From contig NC_088201.1 in the NCBI RefSeq assembly GCF_037126465.1, positions 6,267,001-6,331,000 of the forward strand: DNA of 64,000 bases, given 5' to 3'. The notes beneath the pieces were generated by a model. It did not search any database and was not told the origin of the DNA. It saw only the letters and a list, made by a program, of their open reading frames with translations. The translations under genes were made by a program, and so were the position numbers. This document shows, piece after piece, positions 23,983-34,912 of the stretch; position 1 is the stretch's first letter, and every line of letters begins with the position of its first letter. The stretch is from Ornithodoros turicata (taxonomy: Eukaryota > Arthropoda > Arachnida > Ixodida > Argasidae).

Positions 23983-24219
23983 CACTCTTAAAAATGAACT
24001 TCACCACATAGCACGCTCCTAGCCAACCATCATCGCGAATGACAACGTTCTCGCTCCTGATTTGTTGAAAACGGGAGGCGGAGCCTATTCTGTGCCGTGC
24101 ATAATGACACAAAATAGGCTCCTCCTCCCGTTTTCAAAAAATCTAGGGCGAGAACATTGTCATTCGGGATGATGGTTGGCTAGGAGCGTGCTATGTGGTG
24201 AAGTCCATTTTTAAGAGTG
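23983..24219. mobile_element. PAL-A copy, sub-type III
   Basis: Ends CACTCTTAAAAATGAACTTC and complement; GA on the left, TA on the right. The core is GGCGGAGCCTATTCTGTGCC and its complement. Confidence 0.95.
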
Positions 24220-24362
24220 TAGCAAGCCCGCACATATGTAGATGTTTTAACGGTGCTAAACAACACTTGGGAACCGTTTGTGTTGAAGCTCACAAGGCAG
24301 GAATGGGAGAGCTTTGTGGATGGGAAGGTCAGAGAGGAAGGCGTTCCCGATAACGGTTTCCA

Positions 24363-24702
24363 AAACATGATAAGCCTTATTCCTTTGAAGTGGCTGACGT
24401 CACATTAGCGAGTTTTTAGTTGATCCGAAGGCATTGGAGCGATAACGGCTCCGAAAACACGAAGCGAATGGCGTTATACTTGTTTCAACCCAAGCAGCGC
24501 AATGTACTGAAAGTCGAGTGCAATAGGGGTGGACGGGTAGGTGGAAGGCCTTGAACACACTCGTGACACTGAAGAACATTGATAAGACACATACCGCCCA
24601 CCCCTATTGCACTCGACTTTCAGTACATTTTGCTGCTTGGGAAGTGTGTATGCCATCATCTTGCTGATCTTTGATTTGACATTTTCCTTTATCGTATCAA
24701 CA
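24363..24702. repeat. Repeat H, copy with a foldback insert
   Basis: The outer parts (24363-24406 and 24661-24702) match the continuous sequence at 30700-30812. Between them is about 255 bp containing an inverted repeat with 44-bp arms (24489-24532 with 24598-24641), beginning CCCAAGCAGCGCAATGTACT. The simplest reading is a foldback element inserted in an older repeat. I found no target duplication. Confidence 0.65.
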
Positions 24703-24802
24703 CGGGACAACGTTTCCCATGAACTGTCGGACCAACTCGAACCAACGTCTTATGAGCAACTTGGAGACCGCGTTCACACGTAGTAACTCGCTAGGTCCAC
24801 CC

Positions 24803-24895
24803 ACAAGCAAGCTTACGGCAATCGGAGGGTGTGGGTTCAAATCCAAGAGGTGGTGCCTTTTCTTCAACTGCTTTTATTCGAAGCTACATCTGTTT
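24803..24895 (+). mobile_element. SINE-3 copy
   Basis: B box GGTTCAAATCC, then GAGGTGGTGCCTTTTCTTCA and ACTGC. Parallel to 9172-9245 (complement) and 36898-36950. The upstream part may be the tRNA-like head, but the A box is not clear. Confidence 0.5.
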
Positions 24896-24994
24896 ATTCC
24901 GCCAAAAGATCATACTTATCTTCAAAGAATGCCTAAAGATATGTTAATGAGAGGTTAATTCGCAGCTACGCCTGCAGAATTTGAATCCATGCCA

Positions 24995-25242
24995 CACTCT
25001 TAGAAATGAACTTCACCGCATAGCACGCTCATAGCCAACCATAATCTGGAATGATACCGTTGTACGTCCTGATTTGTTGAAATCGGGAGGCGTACGCCTT
25101 TTCTGTGACAATTATGAACAGCATAAGTGTCACAAAAAGGCGTACGCCTCCCGTTCTCAACAAATCAGGGCAGATAACGATATCATTCGAGATGATGGTT
25201 GGCTAGGAGCGTGCTATGCGGTGAAGTTCATTTTTAAGAGTG
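24995..25242. mobile_element. PAL-A copy, sub-type I, CA flanks
   Basis: Ends CACTCTTAGAAATGAACTTC and complement. Flanked by CA on both sides rather than TA. The full GGCGTACGCC core is present. Confidence 0.96.
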
Positions 25243-25658
25243 CAGGTAGTACGGCACGAACGAAATCACATCATGCCATCGGGAGTCACGTGGCAGTGCT
25301 CCCCTCGCTGACTAACCGGCGCACGAGCAACTTCTGAAGATTTCGCTCGGCGAGCGATTCCCAGCAACTCGAGTTGGTGGAGGTTACTGGTGTCGGCCGA
25401 CGTCCAGCAACTCCAAAATTGCCCATAGTTGCTGGAAAAAGTTGCCCCGTGTGAACGCAGCCTTTCGATCCACAAATAAGGCTGACACACGTACCTTATA
25501 CGTGTAAATCTATACTCCGATTACCCGTGTAGGAAGTCGCTTCTGTATATCGTTGATTCATGCAAGATGGTACATATTTTAGCGATGCGCTACGCAATGC
25601 TCTCGCAAGGACGTAGAATTGCCATTGTGCTGCTGACTTTTTATTTTATTTATTCCCT

Positions 25659-26015
25659 CACTGTAAACTGAAAAACACCCTTATGTGAGTAAATGGCTTG
25701 TCCTATAACTCACACCACTTTTTACACCATATGGTCTGGAACGTCCTTTTTAGAGGGTGTATTCTGTGTAAAGCACCATTTGAAAGTGTGCTTTTCCTTG
25801 AAAATGCCGTCTTTTGCACCCTTTATACACCCTTTTAGGAGGGTGTTTAACAATCTTACACCATCCTAAAAGGGTGCTTAAGGGGTGCAAAAGAAGTCAT
25901 TTTCAAGGCAAAGCACCATTTCAAATGGTGTTTTACGCAGCATACACCCTCTAAAAAGAGTGTGAGTTATAGGACAAGCATTTACACCCATATGGGTGTT
26001 TTTCAGTTTACAGTG
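25659..26015. mobile_element. PAL-D MITE, copy 1, inserted in a SINE-1
   Basis: A 357-bp near-complete palindrome with ends CACTGTAAACTGAAAAACAC and complement. Flanked by CT on both sides. Removing the element and one CT rebuilds the SINE-1 3' end (ATTCC-CT-GTTAGCGCC versus family ATTCCGTGTTAGCGCC), so it inserted into that SINE. The arms carry GGCTTGTCCTATAACTCACA and paired GGTGTAAA/TTTACACC words. Confidence 0.93.
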
Positions 26016-26017
26016 CT

Positions 26018-26262
26018 GTTAGCGCCACGAAGCAACTGTTGCTATGAACGGCGTACAGATGTGGGCAGCAGGAAGGAGTGCGGGACAGGGGAGTTAGTCT
26101 GCGTCCTGGGCCGACTTCAGGGGGAACTGCGCCGACATTCGTCTGGAAAGTCTTCGGAAAACCTATAGGGAAAACCTCAGACAGCACAGCCGGTGGTATA
26201 GGACTCGAACCCACCACCTCGCAGTCTTCAGCACGACCCTGGCTGCTGCTGACTGTGAGCTC
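26018..26262 (-). mobile_element. SINE-1 copy, interrupted at its 3' end by PAL-D
   Basis: Minus strand: CAGCCAGGGTCGTGCTGAAG, B box GGGTTCGAGTCC, CTGTCTGAGGTTTTCCCTAT, GTCGGCGCAGTTCCCCCTGA, then CTAACAG. The 3'-terminal bases continue beyond PAL-D at 25640-25658. Confidence 0.88.
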
Positions 26263-26803
26263 AAGTATAATCAAGTACTTTGCGAGTAACAAGAATTACT
26301 GCAATTGTGGGGGTCGTTACCTTCTTAAGGACAACAACAACGGGCAAAGCTGCACTCGCGGCGTTTTTTATTCAGTAACTGCGACTGCTCAACAAAACCT
26401 CGCAAATTATTCGATCTTTGGGCGCGAGTGTGCTGTCGTGTCCAGAAGCGATTTCTTTGCCTTCAATCTTCCCGATGGCGTTTTGCTTGTTGGCTAGCTT
26501 GTCTGATATAGGCTGCGGGTTCGGAAATAGCAGCCGCTTTGATCTTATTCGTCGTCTGCGAGCTGTCTGCGGAAAACAGTGCCTTTCTTTTGACGGAGAG
26601 TGGAATGGCCCTCTGTTGTACGCCGTCTGAGTTCACATGACGCACAAATATGGCGCGCAAAATTGACTACAAAAATCGGAGTGCATTATCCTAACAACCA
26701 TCACGCGCACATATTACGTAAAGGTATATAGAATTTTCACAGCAATTATAGAAGCCAAGGCGGCGAAGAGGGACAACTCCTCAGGAACAGAGCCGCCACG
26801 GTA

Positions 26804-27096
26804 CACTCTTAAAAAAAGGGTGTACTTTAACTCCTTTTTTTGCCACATATATAACACCCTTTTGGAGAGTACAATTACTCTCAAAAGGGTGTCTCCTCAC
26901 TCCCTCTCAAGGGAGTAGCATAACACCTTTCTCCCTACTGGAGAGTAATATTACTCCCCGGCAGGGAGAAGGTGTTATGCTACTCCCTTGAGGGAGTGAG
27001 GAGACACCCTTTTGAGCGTAATTGTATACTCTCCAAAAGGGTGTTATATATGTGGCAAGGAAAGGAGTTAAAGTACACCCTTTTTTTAAAAGAGTG
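26804..27096. mobile_element. PAL-C MITE, near-perfect hairpin
   Basis: 293 bp, TA on both sides, ends CACTCTTAAAAAAAGGGTGT and complement. The two arms pair almost base for base up to a short centre (ACTGGAGAGTAATATTACTC). Built from AGGGTGT, GGAGAGTA and AGGGAGTAGCAT words. The only copy in the window. Confidence 0.94.
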
Positions 27097-27098
27097 TA

Positions 27099-28165
27099 TA
27101 GTATTAACGTGCTATACAGTACTGCACTTTTCTCAGGGATTTTTGCAGGATTTTGGTTCAGGGGGTGGTCAAGGATATTGCGCGGTTTGCAAATGTAAAA
27201 TAGAACGTGTTGAAACCCGCTTTGATAAAACACATCACGGAACCTCTCTTTCACTGTAGAAAGGAAAACAGTGCGCTCGATTTTGACCTCCGCACAGTCT
27301 AGAGGGTAACAGGTTGCCACAGAAAGGCATCAACGCAGTGTAAACATACGTATTACGAAACATGAGCCCCCTTTAAAGTGAATGCTTTCAGTCTGGCTCA
27401 TAACCATCCGTTGCCCATCATGTTTGGGCGGCGCACAGTGTCTTTATGTTGAGTGCGTCCACCAGGAACTTATAGTTGGGGGGAATATGTTTAATGCAAA
27501 GTAACAAAAAAGAGAAGAGAAAGGTTAGCCACGGTCTATACGGTTGCTATAGTTGGATTCAGACGTAAAACTTCCAAATTATCGACCGATATCATATTTT
27601 TCTTTGCATCTCATCATCATTTCTTTATGTGTGTGTGTGTGTTCTTTGCGTTTTAAGCCGTGTTACGTAACAACGGTCTAAATGTTGAGTCTACCTATAA
27701 TGATTTTCCACTATAGATCACCGTCTAGTTGGAGGGATTCGTTTCAGGGTGAGTGACGCCGCAACCAGAGTTCATAGAGTTCAGAGTTCAACAAGTCGAA
27801 TACACTAAAGCCCTATCAAACTACTATGTGCATCGCGAGGCTGTAGCGACACACATAATTACGTACAGTACGATGTATAGATAAGTGCCCCCTATATGTG
27901 TCAATACCACTGATACCAATGGCGGACGGACTTTGCATGCTGATTAGAGGTCGGGGTACGACAGGGATCGCAGCGACGGTCACAGTCTCCTCTTATGGCG
28001 ACGTACGAGCTTTCTGGCCTTGTAATCTCCGCGGCTCGTTTTTCCCGCTGTGTTTTTGTATTCCATGTTTGCTCCACCAAGCAACTGTGGCAACGAGCGG
28101 TAAAAGGACAACAGGTTTGAGTGGGAGGGAGGGGGGGGGGGCTAATGTGTGCCGATATGCGTGAT
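27099..28165. other. No gene seen
   Basis: No motif-bearing ORF. (GT)n near 27627-27642. Nothing else was recognised. Confidence 0.4.
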
Positions 28166-28228
28166 TACTATAGAAAACCCAGGAAAAATTACAGCACAAC
28201 CGATAGTGGGATTCGAACCGCCACACTC
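28166..28228 (-). mobile_element. SINE-1 head fragment
   Basis: Minus strand: GTGGCGGTTCGAATCCCACT (B box), then TTGTGCTGTAATTTTTCCTG. Truncated after the CCTGG block. Confidence 0.65.
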
Positions 28229-28424
28229 TTTAACATAACCCATAGGATCGTAGCCACCAGCGGAGCTGCTCGTCATGATGTCACCGTCGGGTATGAGTTT
28301 GTGTATTTACTGTGCCCATTTCGTACGATATGTCTGCTAACTCCGTTTTGCTGCAAAACTTGGGACGCAGGTTTGAGATGTCGCAACCTGTTCCGACATT
28401 ATAACGCTAGAGAATATATTTATT

Positions 28425-28477
28425 TTCAAATATATATAGCGATTATATAGCGATATATAGAGCGATTATATAGCGAT
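28425..28477 (+). repeat. Short tandem repeat, AGCGATTATAT-like
   Basis: Degenerate tandem units of TATATAGCGAT/AGCGATTATAT. Confidence 0.7.
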
Positions 28478-28500
28478 TTCCGTAATCGATGATCCGGTAA

Positions 28501-28854
28501 CCGTGTATTCACACGAGCGCCATTTCCCCAGAAGCGGTAGATACGAAAAACGTCATAGCTTTTTGGTGTCACGTGAGCACGAGCGCTCAGCGTCGTGTCT
28601 TCACGTACACTGCTAACCATGGGGAATATTCTGCGCCACACTCACGAGATATTCCGTAGCAGACGACAGGAAAAGACGCTGGCGTCGTCGTCTGCCAAGT
28701 GTCGTCTGCTAAACGCGCAGTACGCCACTCCCGGTATTCCGCACCGTGTGAATGCTCAACACAACACGGGACGGAACTTCGGTCTGTAAGCAGTGTTTTC
28801 GCTTTTTCTTCCGCTAGAATCTTCCGTGACTATGTTGCTCGTGTGAATACACGG
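28501..28854. mobile_element. PIF/Harbinger-like MITE, TAA duplication
   Basis: The ends CCGTGTATTCACACGAG (28501-28517) and the complement at 28838-28854 are perfect inverted repeats. Flanked by TAA on both sides, the classic 3-bp T-N-A target of PIF/Harbinger. 354 bp with no transposase. Confidence 0.85.
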
Positions 28855-28859
28855 TAAAG

Positions 28860-30690
28860 GGGGTGTCCGCGAGGAATGTGGAATTATAAAGTCAATACGA
28901 TATCCACTTGGAGATGTCTTACAAGAAGAAAACAGCAAAACAAGTTTCGCAAAATTCGTTCGTGTTTTTTCAAAAAAAAAAAAAAATAGTAAGAACGTCA
29001 AAACCGAAACTGACTGCCAGCTTCCGGTTGAAACGGCCCTTCCCTGCTTCGCCTCTTCCGGTGACGTAGGTAATTGGCATTGGCGGCGATATTCCCAATC
29101 GCTCACCTGACGGCGTCGCCAGGCTGGTTGCAATCCTCCCCCACCGAAAGCATGAACGCAGTTGTCTGTAGCGACTGTTCGGCGGCAGGTTGTGAGTCGG
29201 AAGACCTGCCTGCCTTCATAACAGACTCCAGTGACGTCGGTCCGCACACTGTTGCCCTAATTCATCCGGGAGCTCGCAGCCGGCTGCAAAATCCGATTCA
29301 ATTCATTTTCTAATGTTTCCGACTGTTTCAAAACGAAACATTCCGGTGAGACGTATTTCAGGTACCCACTATTACGATCGCACCTTCAGTTCAACTGCGT
29401 TTTTTTTTTTGTCCGGACATCACTTTTAACTCCTCTGGCGCGAAGTTTACAGCTGGCCAATAAGAGATCTCTATCGGTCGCCACGTAACTTCCTGTACTG
29501 TTGGTGCTTCCTTCGTTTAATCGAAAACCTGGAAAATTGCATCAGCCAAGGCTTTCAGTTTGATCATGTAATTGACCTCGTGCCAGCTCACAAGTTCTTA
29601 TATATGATCAGACCTCGCTTGACTTGAAGACTTGACGGATACTATGCTGAAGGAGAATCGGTGGCTTATGTTACGCTGACTTCACGCGCGGCTGGAGCGT
29701 ACCGTAACATGCCGAAACAGATCTTTCGAGCTGCCGCTTCCGAAAACATCACCCGATACCATTCCACAGCAATAGAAAAAAAAAGAAAAGAAAGAAAAAG
29801 CTGTCCCCTAATAACACACGTACCACTCTCACTGCCTAGTGCACGTTTTTTTAAATAGAAAATCAGCTTCCTGCTTTCAAATTTCTTTTACAACATCACA
29901 GTTCGTGTAATTTGCAGAGGGTACGAACAGCATTACTCCGTCCTTTCACGGAGCCTTTTCAACGGCCTTCTTCGAGGGATCCTCAATTAGTGTGTTTGGC
30001 AAATGAATATGTGTCTCTTGCATGAGCTGAGCCTTAGAAAAAAAAAAAAATGTTGACAGTAACGCTGAAAAGTACTCCGACCCTAACAAATTAGTCTGCA
30101 CGTATTTTCGGTTACTGGAGTGACTCTCCAATTACCGAGGATATCTGAAAAGTGCAAAAGTGATCCCGTTGCTTCTCTTTCTCGGGGTTAATGTAGGGCT
30201 AATGTTTCAGCAAGGCCTTCTATGAACTTGCTTTTCAGTGTCGTTGAAAGGACATCTATTAATGTCTTCTGGCAGGTTGCTCCTTCATAAACTTGTCCTC
30301 CCGCGTTCTTGCCTGTCATCACCTGCCCGCTCTTCAAAGTGTGTATACCGACCCTCTACAGCGATTTCTGCGCATGTTACTGAGCGCTCATATAATAGCA
30401 GACACAGTGGCGACGAATTATTATATTTTCATTCAATGTTTAATGAAGTAAAAGCAGGATTTTTTTTCATGCCGATGACTTATGCTGCATTTAGCGAACT
30501 ATGCAGGCGATTGACCAGTGCAGATAAGAGTGATGTTGTAAACGTTGATAAGTTCATTCAAAAGCTGTAATCAAGTGTATCCTAAAAAAGAAGTAAACTC
30601 GTAGTAAAAACTTGCACGGCGTACTTCAACCTCGTATCGGAATAAAGCTATACCTGTGAGTTTTAGTACATCTGAAGGTGTTTATGATAA
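28860..30690. other. No gene recognised
   Basis: Includes a 163-codon ORF at 28756-29247 (minus) and a 110-codon ORF at 30238-30570 (plus). Neither shows a domain I can name. PolyA tracts occur near 28973, 29778 and 30040. Confidence 0.4.
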
Positions 30691-30691
30691 C

Positions 30692-30812
30692 TGTCCCGAA
30701 AACACGATAAGCCAAACGCCTTATTCCCTTGGAGTGACTGACATCGCATTGCTGATCTTTGATTTGACAGTTGACAGTTCGGTTTGATTTGATTTCCTTT
30801 ATCGTATATCGT
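30692..30812 (+). repeat. Repeat H, uninterrupted copy
   Basis: Matches the two outer parts of 24363-24702 across the junction GCATT-GCTGATCTTTGATTTGAC, so it is the empty-site partner of that copy. Confidence 0.6.
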
Positions 30813-30888
30813 TTTCGTTGAGTGATTACGATATACCAAAAGTGCCTTTAAAGGTGTTGCGACAGGTCATACCCCCCCCCCCCCCCCA

Positions 30889-31480
30889 CACACACACACA
30901 CCGACACACATAAATGGGATGATGATATGGTGGGTCATTCTCCGCCGTTATGGCGGTACACTGCCCCATTGCTCTTGTGGAAGGGATGAGAAAGTGATTA
31001 TGATGGAAAGGTGTCCTTTTTAGATTCCGTCCATTAGTCGAGTGCTGGAGAGGAACTCAGCAACAACTCGTAGGCCTTGCCTCTCATGTGAGGGGTCCGA
31101 CCATGGCCCGATAACTTTGGCCAAGTCGAACTGGCGTTCAACGCATCGACGCGTTGCAGAGCAGTTTCCATGAGGGCGCGCTCGCGATCGTACTGTCCGC
31201 AGACCAGGAGGGTGTGATGGAGGTCACCACGCACCCCACACACGGAACAGAGGCTGGATGCGCCGACACTGAGGAGTTGTTTGAAAGCCGGTGTAAAAGC
31301 CACATAAAGTCTCATGCGATGGAAGACTGTGGTAAAAGAACGTGGCATTCGGCGGCATAGAGCAATGTGGGGTCAACGGAGTAAAGCAGAGAGTAGGTGG
31401 TGATGTCAGGTTGCCATTGCGAGTGCATCTTGGGCCCAGTGAGGCTTGAGAAGAGGTAACGACGATCCCCTCCCGAGACC
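30889..31480 (-). pseudogene. Non-LTR retrotransposon (LINE) 3' end, decayed
   Basis: On the minus strand a LINE C-terminal region is recognisable, downstream of where the reverse transcriptase would be. It contains LPRSFTTVFHRMRLYVAF in pieces, then a zinc-finger-like CSVCGVRGDLHHTLLVCGQY followed by DRERALMETALQRV, the C-x2-C...H...C arrangement common at the C-terminus of Jockey/I/CR1-group ORF2 proteins. The ORF ends at 31034. The 3' UTR then carries a GTGTACCGCC-ATAA-CGGCGG hairpin, an ACCCACC...CATCATCCC block and an (AC/GT)n tail at 30889-30903. In an intact element ORF2 encodes endonuclease and RT that copy the RNA into the genome. Here the RT and endonuclease are missing (5' truncation) and the upper part (31348-31480) is split between frames. 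Fragments of the same 3' end lie at 54777-54829 and 59325-59391. Confidence 0.75.
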
Positions 31481-31481
31481 A

Positions 31482-31635
31482 CACTGTTAAAACAGAACTT
31501 CACCACATAGCACGCTCCTAACCTAACAGGGGGGAGGCGCTTATCTGGGACAAGATAATCTGTCCCAGATAGGCACCTCCTCTCATTTTCAACAAATCAT
31601 TGCACAGAATGATATCATTCGGAATGATGATTGGC
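31482..31635. mobile_element. PAL-A sub-type IV, internally deleted and right end lost
   Basis: Starts CACTGTTAAAACAGAACTTC. The left arm is deleted between CCTAACC and the GGGGGGAGGCGC core. The right arm runs to TTGGC, where the TA is occupied by the next PAL-A copy. The expected tail (GGAGCGTGC...) is not found beyond that copy. Confidence 0.88.
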
Positions 31636-31637
31636 TA

Positions 31638-31874
31638 CACTCTTTAAAATGAACTTCACCACATAGCACGCTCCTAGCCAACCACCATCCCGAATGACAA
31701 CGTTCTCGCCCCTGATTTGTTGAAAACGGGAGGAGGAGCCTATTTTGTGCCATTATGCGCGGCAGAAAATAGGCTCCTCCTCCCGTTTTCAACAAATCAG
31801 GGTCGAGAACGTTGTCATTCGGGATGGTGGTTGGCTAGGAGCGTGCTATGTGGTGAAGTGCATTTTTAAGAGTG
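31638..31874. mobile_element. PAL-A copy, sub-type III, inserted in another PAL-A
   Basis: Ends CACTCTTTAAAATGAACTTC and complement. The left TA (31636-31637) is the TA of GGCTA inside the preceding sub-type IV copy; the right flank is TG. The core is GGAGGAGCCTATTTTGTGCC. Confidence 0.94.
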
Positions 31875-32121
31875 TGGCCATCTTCCCCACGCCAGGCCTG
31901 GCATACTGACGGACGTCCTCTTCCCCGAAGGTTCTTGTGCGGAACGACTTACAAAAACTCGCGGCCTCGTGCGCTTTCTTCAAGAAACTGGCCTAGCGGC
32001 GAGACCACTCTAGTGCACCTCTCACCTACAGTGTGCTTCCGTCCCATCAGTATCGGTCATCCTGCCTCTACATCACTTTGAAGTCCTCAACTCTCCTCTC
32101 CCACTTTCTTTTTTTTTGGCT

Positions 32122-32269
32122 ATAGTCGTGACGATGCCCACTTGTTTGTTTGTTTGTTTGTTTGTTTATGAGGAGAAGAGAGGTTGGCCATGCTCAGCAG
32201 GCCTGCTACTTGAGTGCGGCCAACAACGGCAAGCTACCTCGACCCCCCCCCCCCCCTTTTTTAAGAGTG
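32122..32269 (+). mobile_element. SINE-1 tail fragment joined to a PAL terminus
   Basis: GTCGTGACGATGCCCACTTG, a (TTTG)n stretch, then GGCCAACAACGGCAAGCTAC, a C-run, and TTTTTTAAGAGTG followed by TA. The same kind of tail/terminus join occurs at 23752, 49918 and 57473. Confidence 0.65.
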
Positions 32270-32271
32270 TA

Positions 32272-32308
32272 GGAGCGTTTTATGTGATGAAGTTCTGTTT
32301 TAACAGTG
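32272..32308. mobile_element. PAL-A sub-type IV, right-end fragment
   Basis: Only GGAGCGTTTTATGTGATGAA and GTTCTGTTTTAACAGTG remain; TA on the left, CA on the right. Confidence 0.8.
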
Positions 32309-32477
32309 CAGATGATGGGGATACGCCGGGTGTACTGATGCGCGCCCGCGGCTGTTCGATCCCAGATAAACGCAAAACACGGTTCTTTGCATCGATGTGA
32401 ACCTGCATTGAAAGTTTCACAGCGAAGAGGGAAATATAGAGGCGGAGAAAATGGGCACTGCGCATGCGGCGGCGGCG

Positions 32478-32596
32478 GTGGTATAGTGCTGAAAGCGCTC
32501 GCCGCTGTCGGCCTCACAGAGGTGGGCAACGTTACGACTAACGCTCTGGGAAAATGTGCGTCCTGGGCCGACTTCTAAGGTAACTGGGCCGACTCA
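32478..32596 (-). mobile_element. SINE-1 tail copy
   Basis: Minus strand: GTCGGCCCAGTTACCTTAGA, GTCGGCCCAGGACGCACATT, GTCGTAACGTTGCCCACCTC, GGCCGACAGCGGCGAGCGCT, then (CCA/CCG)n. The tRNA-like head is absent. Confidence 0.75.
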
Positions 32597-32599
32597 TGC

Positions 32600-33444
32600 A
32601 GCTCTGACACCACAGCCCTCGCCGCCGCCAGTGAGGCCGCGCACGACAAGTCACGTGCTTATGGCTGCCAGCGGGAATGGACGCAGCTCTGATCTCCGTC
32701 ACTGCTCCTGTTTCTGAGACTGTTACTGTTACTGTTCCTTACCACATTTCTCAGCCGTGCTTCCCAAACGTTGGGTTTTAATTCATATAGCTCCTGTTCA
32801 TTCCTCCTTTCTTCCTTCGGCTAAATATTGGAATCGAGTTATTGGATAACTCGAAGACCACTTTTCTCAGAAATTTTGCCCTTGATTTCCCCGCTCAACA
32901 ATTTCACTATGATAAATTTACGACAGGAATCTGCTTAAAAGTCGCCGGCCTCGCTTTCCACCGGGTATTTTTAGTTTCTCCCTATACGGTTGTACCGTCC
33001 GTTTTCAGAGCTCTCGGAAGCAAATATCGCGTAAGAAGTTCTCCTTAATTAAGAGGTCTGCATACAAGGAGTCCTCAACTTTATTCAACAAAGGAAGAAG
33101 TTTCTATTGATTGCTCGGCGCTGTACACCGCAATTTTCTCGCACAGTGACTAATGAGAGCTTAAGCAGTCGCGAAAACTTAGAAATACTTGCGCCACGCT
33201 AATTATGCGCCCCTAATCTCTAGGACAGGCGAGTGACGTCAAGTCGATGATCGAGCCAATATCACCTTAGAAACTTGGCACCTCTGGTTGTCCAGATGTT
33301 TGTAGGTCGTTCAAGTTCGCCGGAAAAAGTTGGCTTCTACACGCTCTAAGAAGGGAATACGGGCACCGCGCTTTCCGGCACAACAAGCCGTACTCGGTAG
33401 CATAGTGAGTCTGAGTAGGGCGTATACGCTGTGGCCTTTGCGTA
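32600..33444. other. No gene seen
   Basis: No motif-bearing ORF and no recognisable repeat. Confidence 0.4.
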
Positions 33445-33693
33445 CACTCTTAAAAATGAACTTCACCGCATAGCACGCTCCTAGCCAACCATTATCTCGA
33501 ATGATATCGTTACCTGCCCTGATTTGTTGAAAACGGGGGGCGTACGCCATTTCTGTGACACTTATGCTGTTCATAATTGTCACAGAAAAGGCGTACGCCC
33601 CCTGTTTTCAACAAATCAGGGCAGGTAACGATATCATTCGAGATAATGGTTGGCTAGGAGCGTGCTATGCGGTGAAGTTCATTTCTAAGAGTG
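33445..33693. mobile_element. PAL-A copy, sub-type I
   Basis: TA on both sides; ends CACTCTTAAAAATGAACTTC and CATTTCTAAGAGTG. One of the least diverged copies; the two arms pair almost completely. Confidence 0.97.
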
Positions 33694-34067
33694 TACCATA
33701 TACACTATTGTGCCGGCGGTTTCTCGATGAGCTGGATGCCTACCGGCATTTTCGTTTCAGCTATAGGTGGTGCATCCCAGGCTGACTTCGCAGTGAGCTG
33801 TGCAGACATCTCGTCCGAATATATGTTGAATTACGTATAAGAACATATTGGACACGTACTGGATGATACGAATGTGTGCAAACGAGAAGCAAATAAAAAC
33901 AAGGGGATAGTTATCTAATAAAAATCAGTTTTATCTCGTATGTACGCAAGTGTTGGGCAATTCGAAACACAAAGCATAAAAAAAAAAAAAAAACACGCAG
34001 ACACAAAAATTCATACCCGAGTGGTTTCGACGTGTACTGGAAAGTTCTAGGACTGGTATAAGTCCTA

Positions 34068-34881
34068 CACTCCAAGAAAAAAATGAGTAAAATGAGGAGT
34101 AATCGCAGCTTCTAGTCCACTAGATTGCAATTACTCCCTATTTTAGTCCCCTAACCACGACATTTACTCCCCAGAACTGCAAATTGTCACTGAACTTCGT
34201 AAATGGTCTTCCGAATGCAACAGTCTACGTAAATATGTGCTCTTGGTCAATTTGATGGCGTAAGGCTGTATAACTCAGCCAACTTAGCAATTTTCCACCC
34301 ACACAGAGTAAGAAACAGTTAGCGCTTCTTTCTTCGCAAATTGTGCCCTATGTATGGCGCAAGATTTTATATCACTCGATGTATCACGGTTGACGGCTTG
34401 ATTCAAAGTATTTTCATGCACGCACACGAATTATGTACCTGGGACTCTTCGAACAGAGCGTGAAATGCAGTCTCCACTCTGTGGCATTCATTTACTCCCG
34501 TGCATTTACTCCCTAAAGGGACTAGTTTTTGTGGCAATGCATATAGTCCCCAAAAGGAGTAAAATTACTCCTCGAATTATGTACCTGGGACTCTTAGAAC
34601 AGAGCGTGAAATGCAGTCTCCACTCTGTGACATTCATTTACTCCCGTGCATTTACTCCCTAAAGGGACTATTTTTTGTGGCAACGCATTTAGTCCCCAAA
34701 AGGAGTAAAATCACTCCTCGAATTATGTACCTGGGACTCTTAGAACAGAGCGTGAAATGCAGTCTCCACTCTGTGACATTCATTTACTCCCGTGCATTTA
34801 CTCCCTAAAGGGACTATTTTTTGTGGCAACGCATTTAGTCCCCAAAAGGAGTAAAGTTACTCTTTTTTTTTTCTTAGAGTG
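34068..34881. mobile_element. PAL-B MITE, copy 3, expanded by an internal tandem array
   Basis: TA on both sides; ends CACTCCAAGAAAAAAATGAG and complement. The body is in the opposite orientation to 2078-2611. It is 814 bp instead of about 534 because of a 3 x 146 bp array at 34427-34864. Confidence 0.95.
34427..34864 (-). repeat. Tandem array of 146-bp units (3 copies) inside PAL-B
   Basis: Units start at 34427, 34573 and 34719 with CGAATTATGTACCTGGGACT. They are nearly identical and end at AGGAGTAAAnTnACTC. Units 2 and 3 are closest. Each covers the sub-terminal third of PAL-B. Confidence 0.95.
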
Positions 34882-34912
34882 TAGGTATATAGTCATATTT
34901 TGTCCGAGCGGG

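Noticed and set aside
30238..30570. 110-codon ORF as a host exon
   Set aside because: No domain, splice signals or homology that I can recognise.
33311..33785. Repeated small ORFs with FQQIRADNDIIRDDGWLGACY and AVKFIFKSV-like ends at many places
   Set aside because: They are translations of PAL-A arms on both strands, occur at each copy and have no start or regulatory context.
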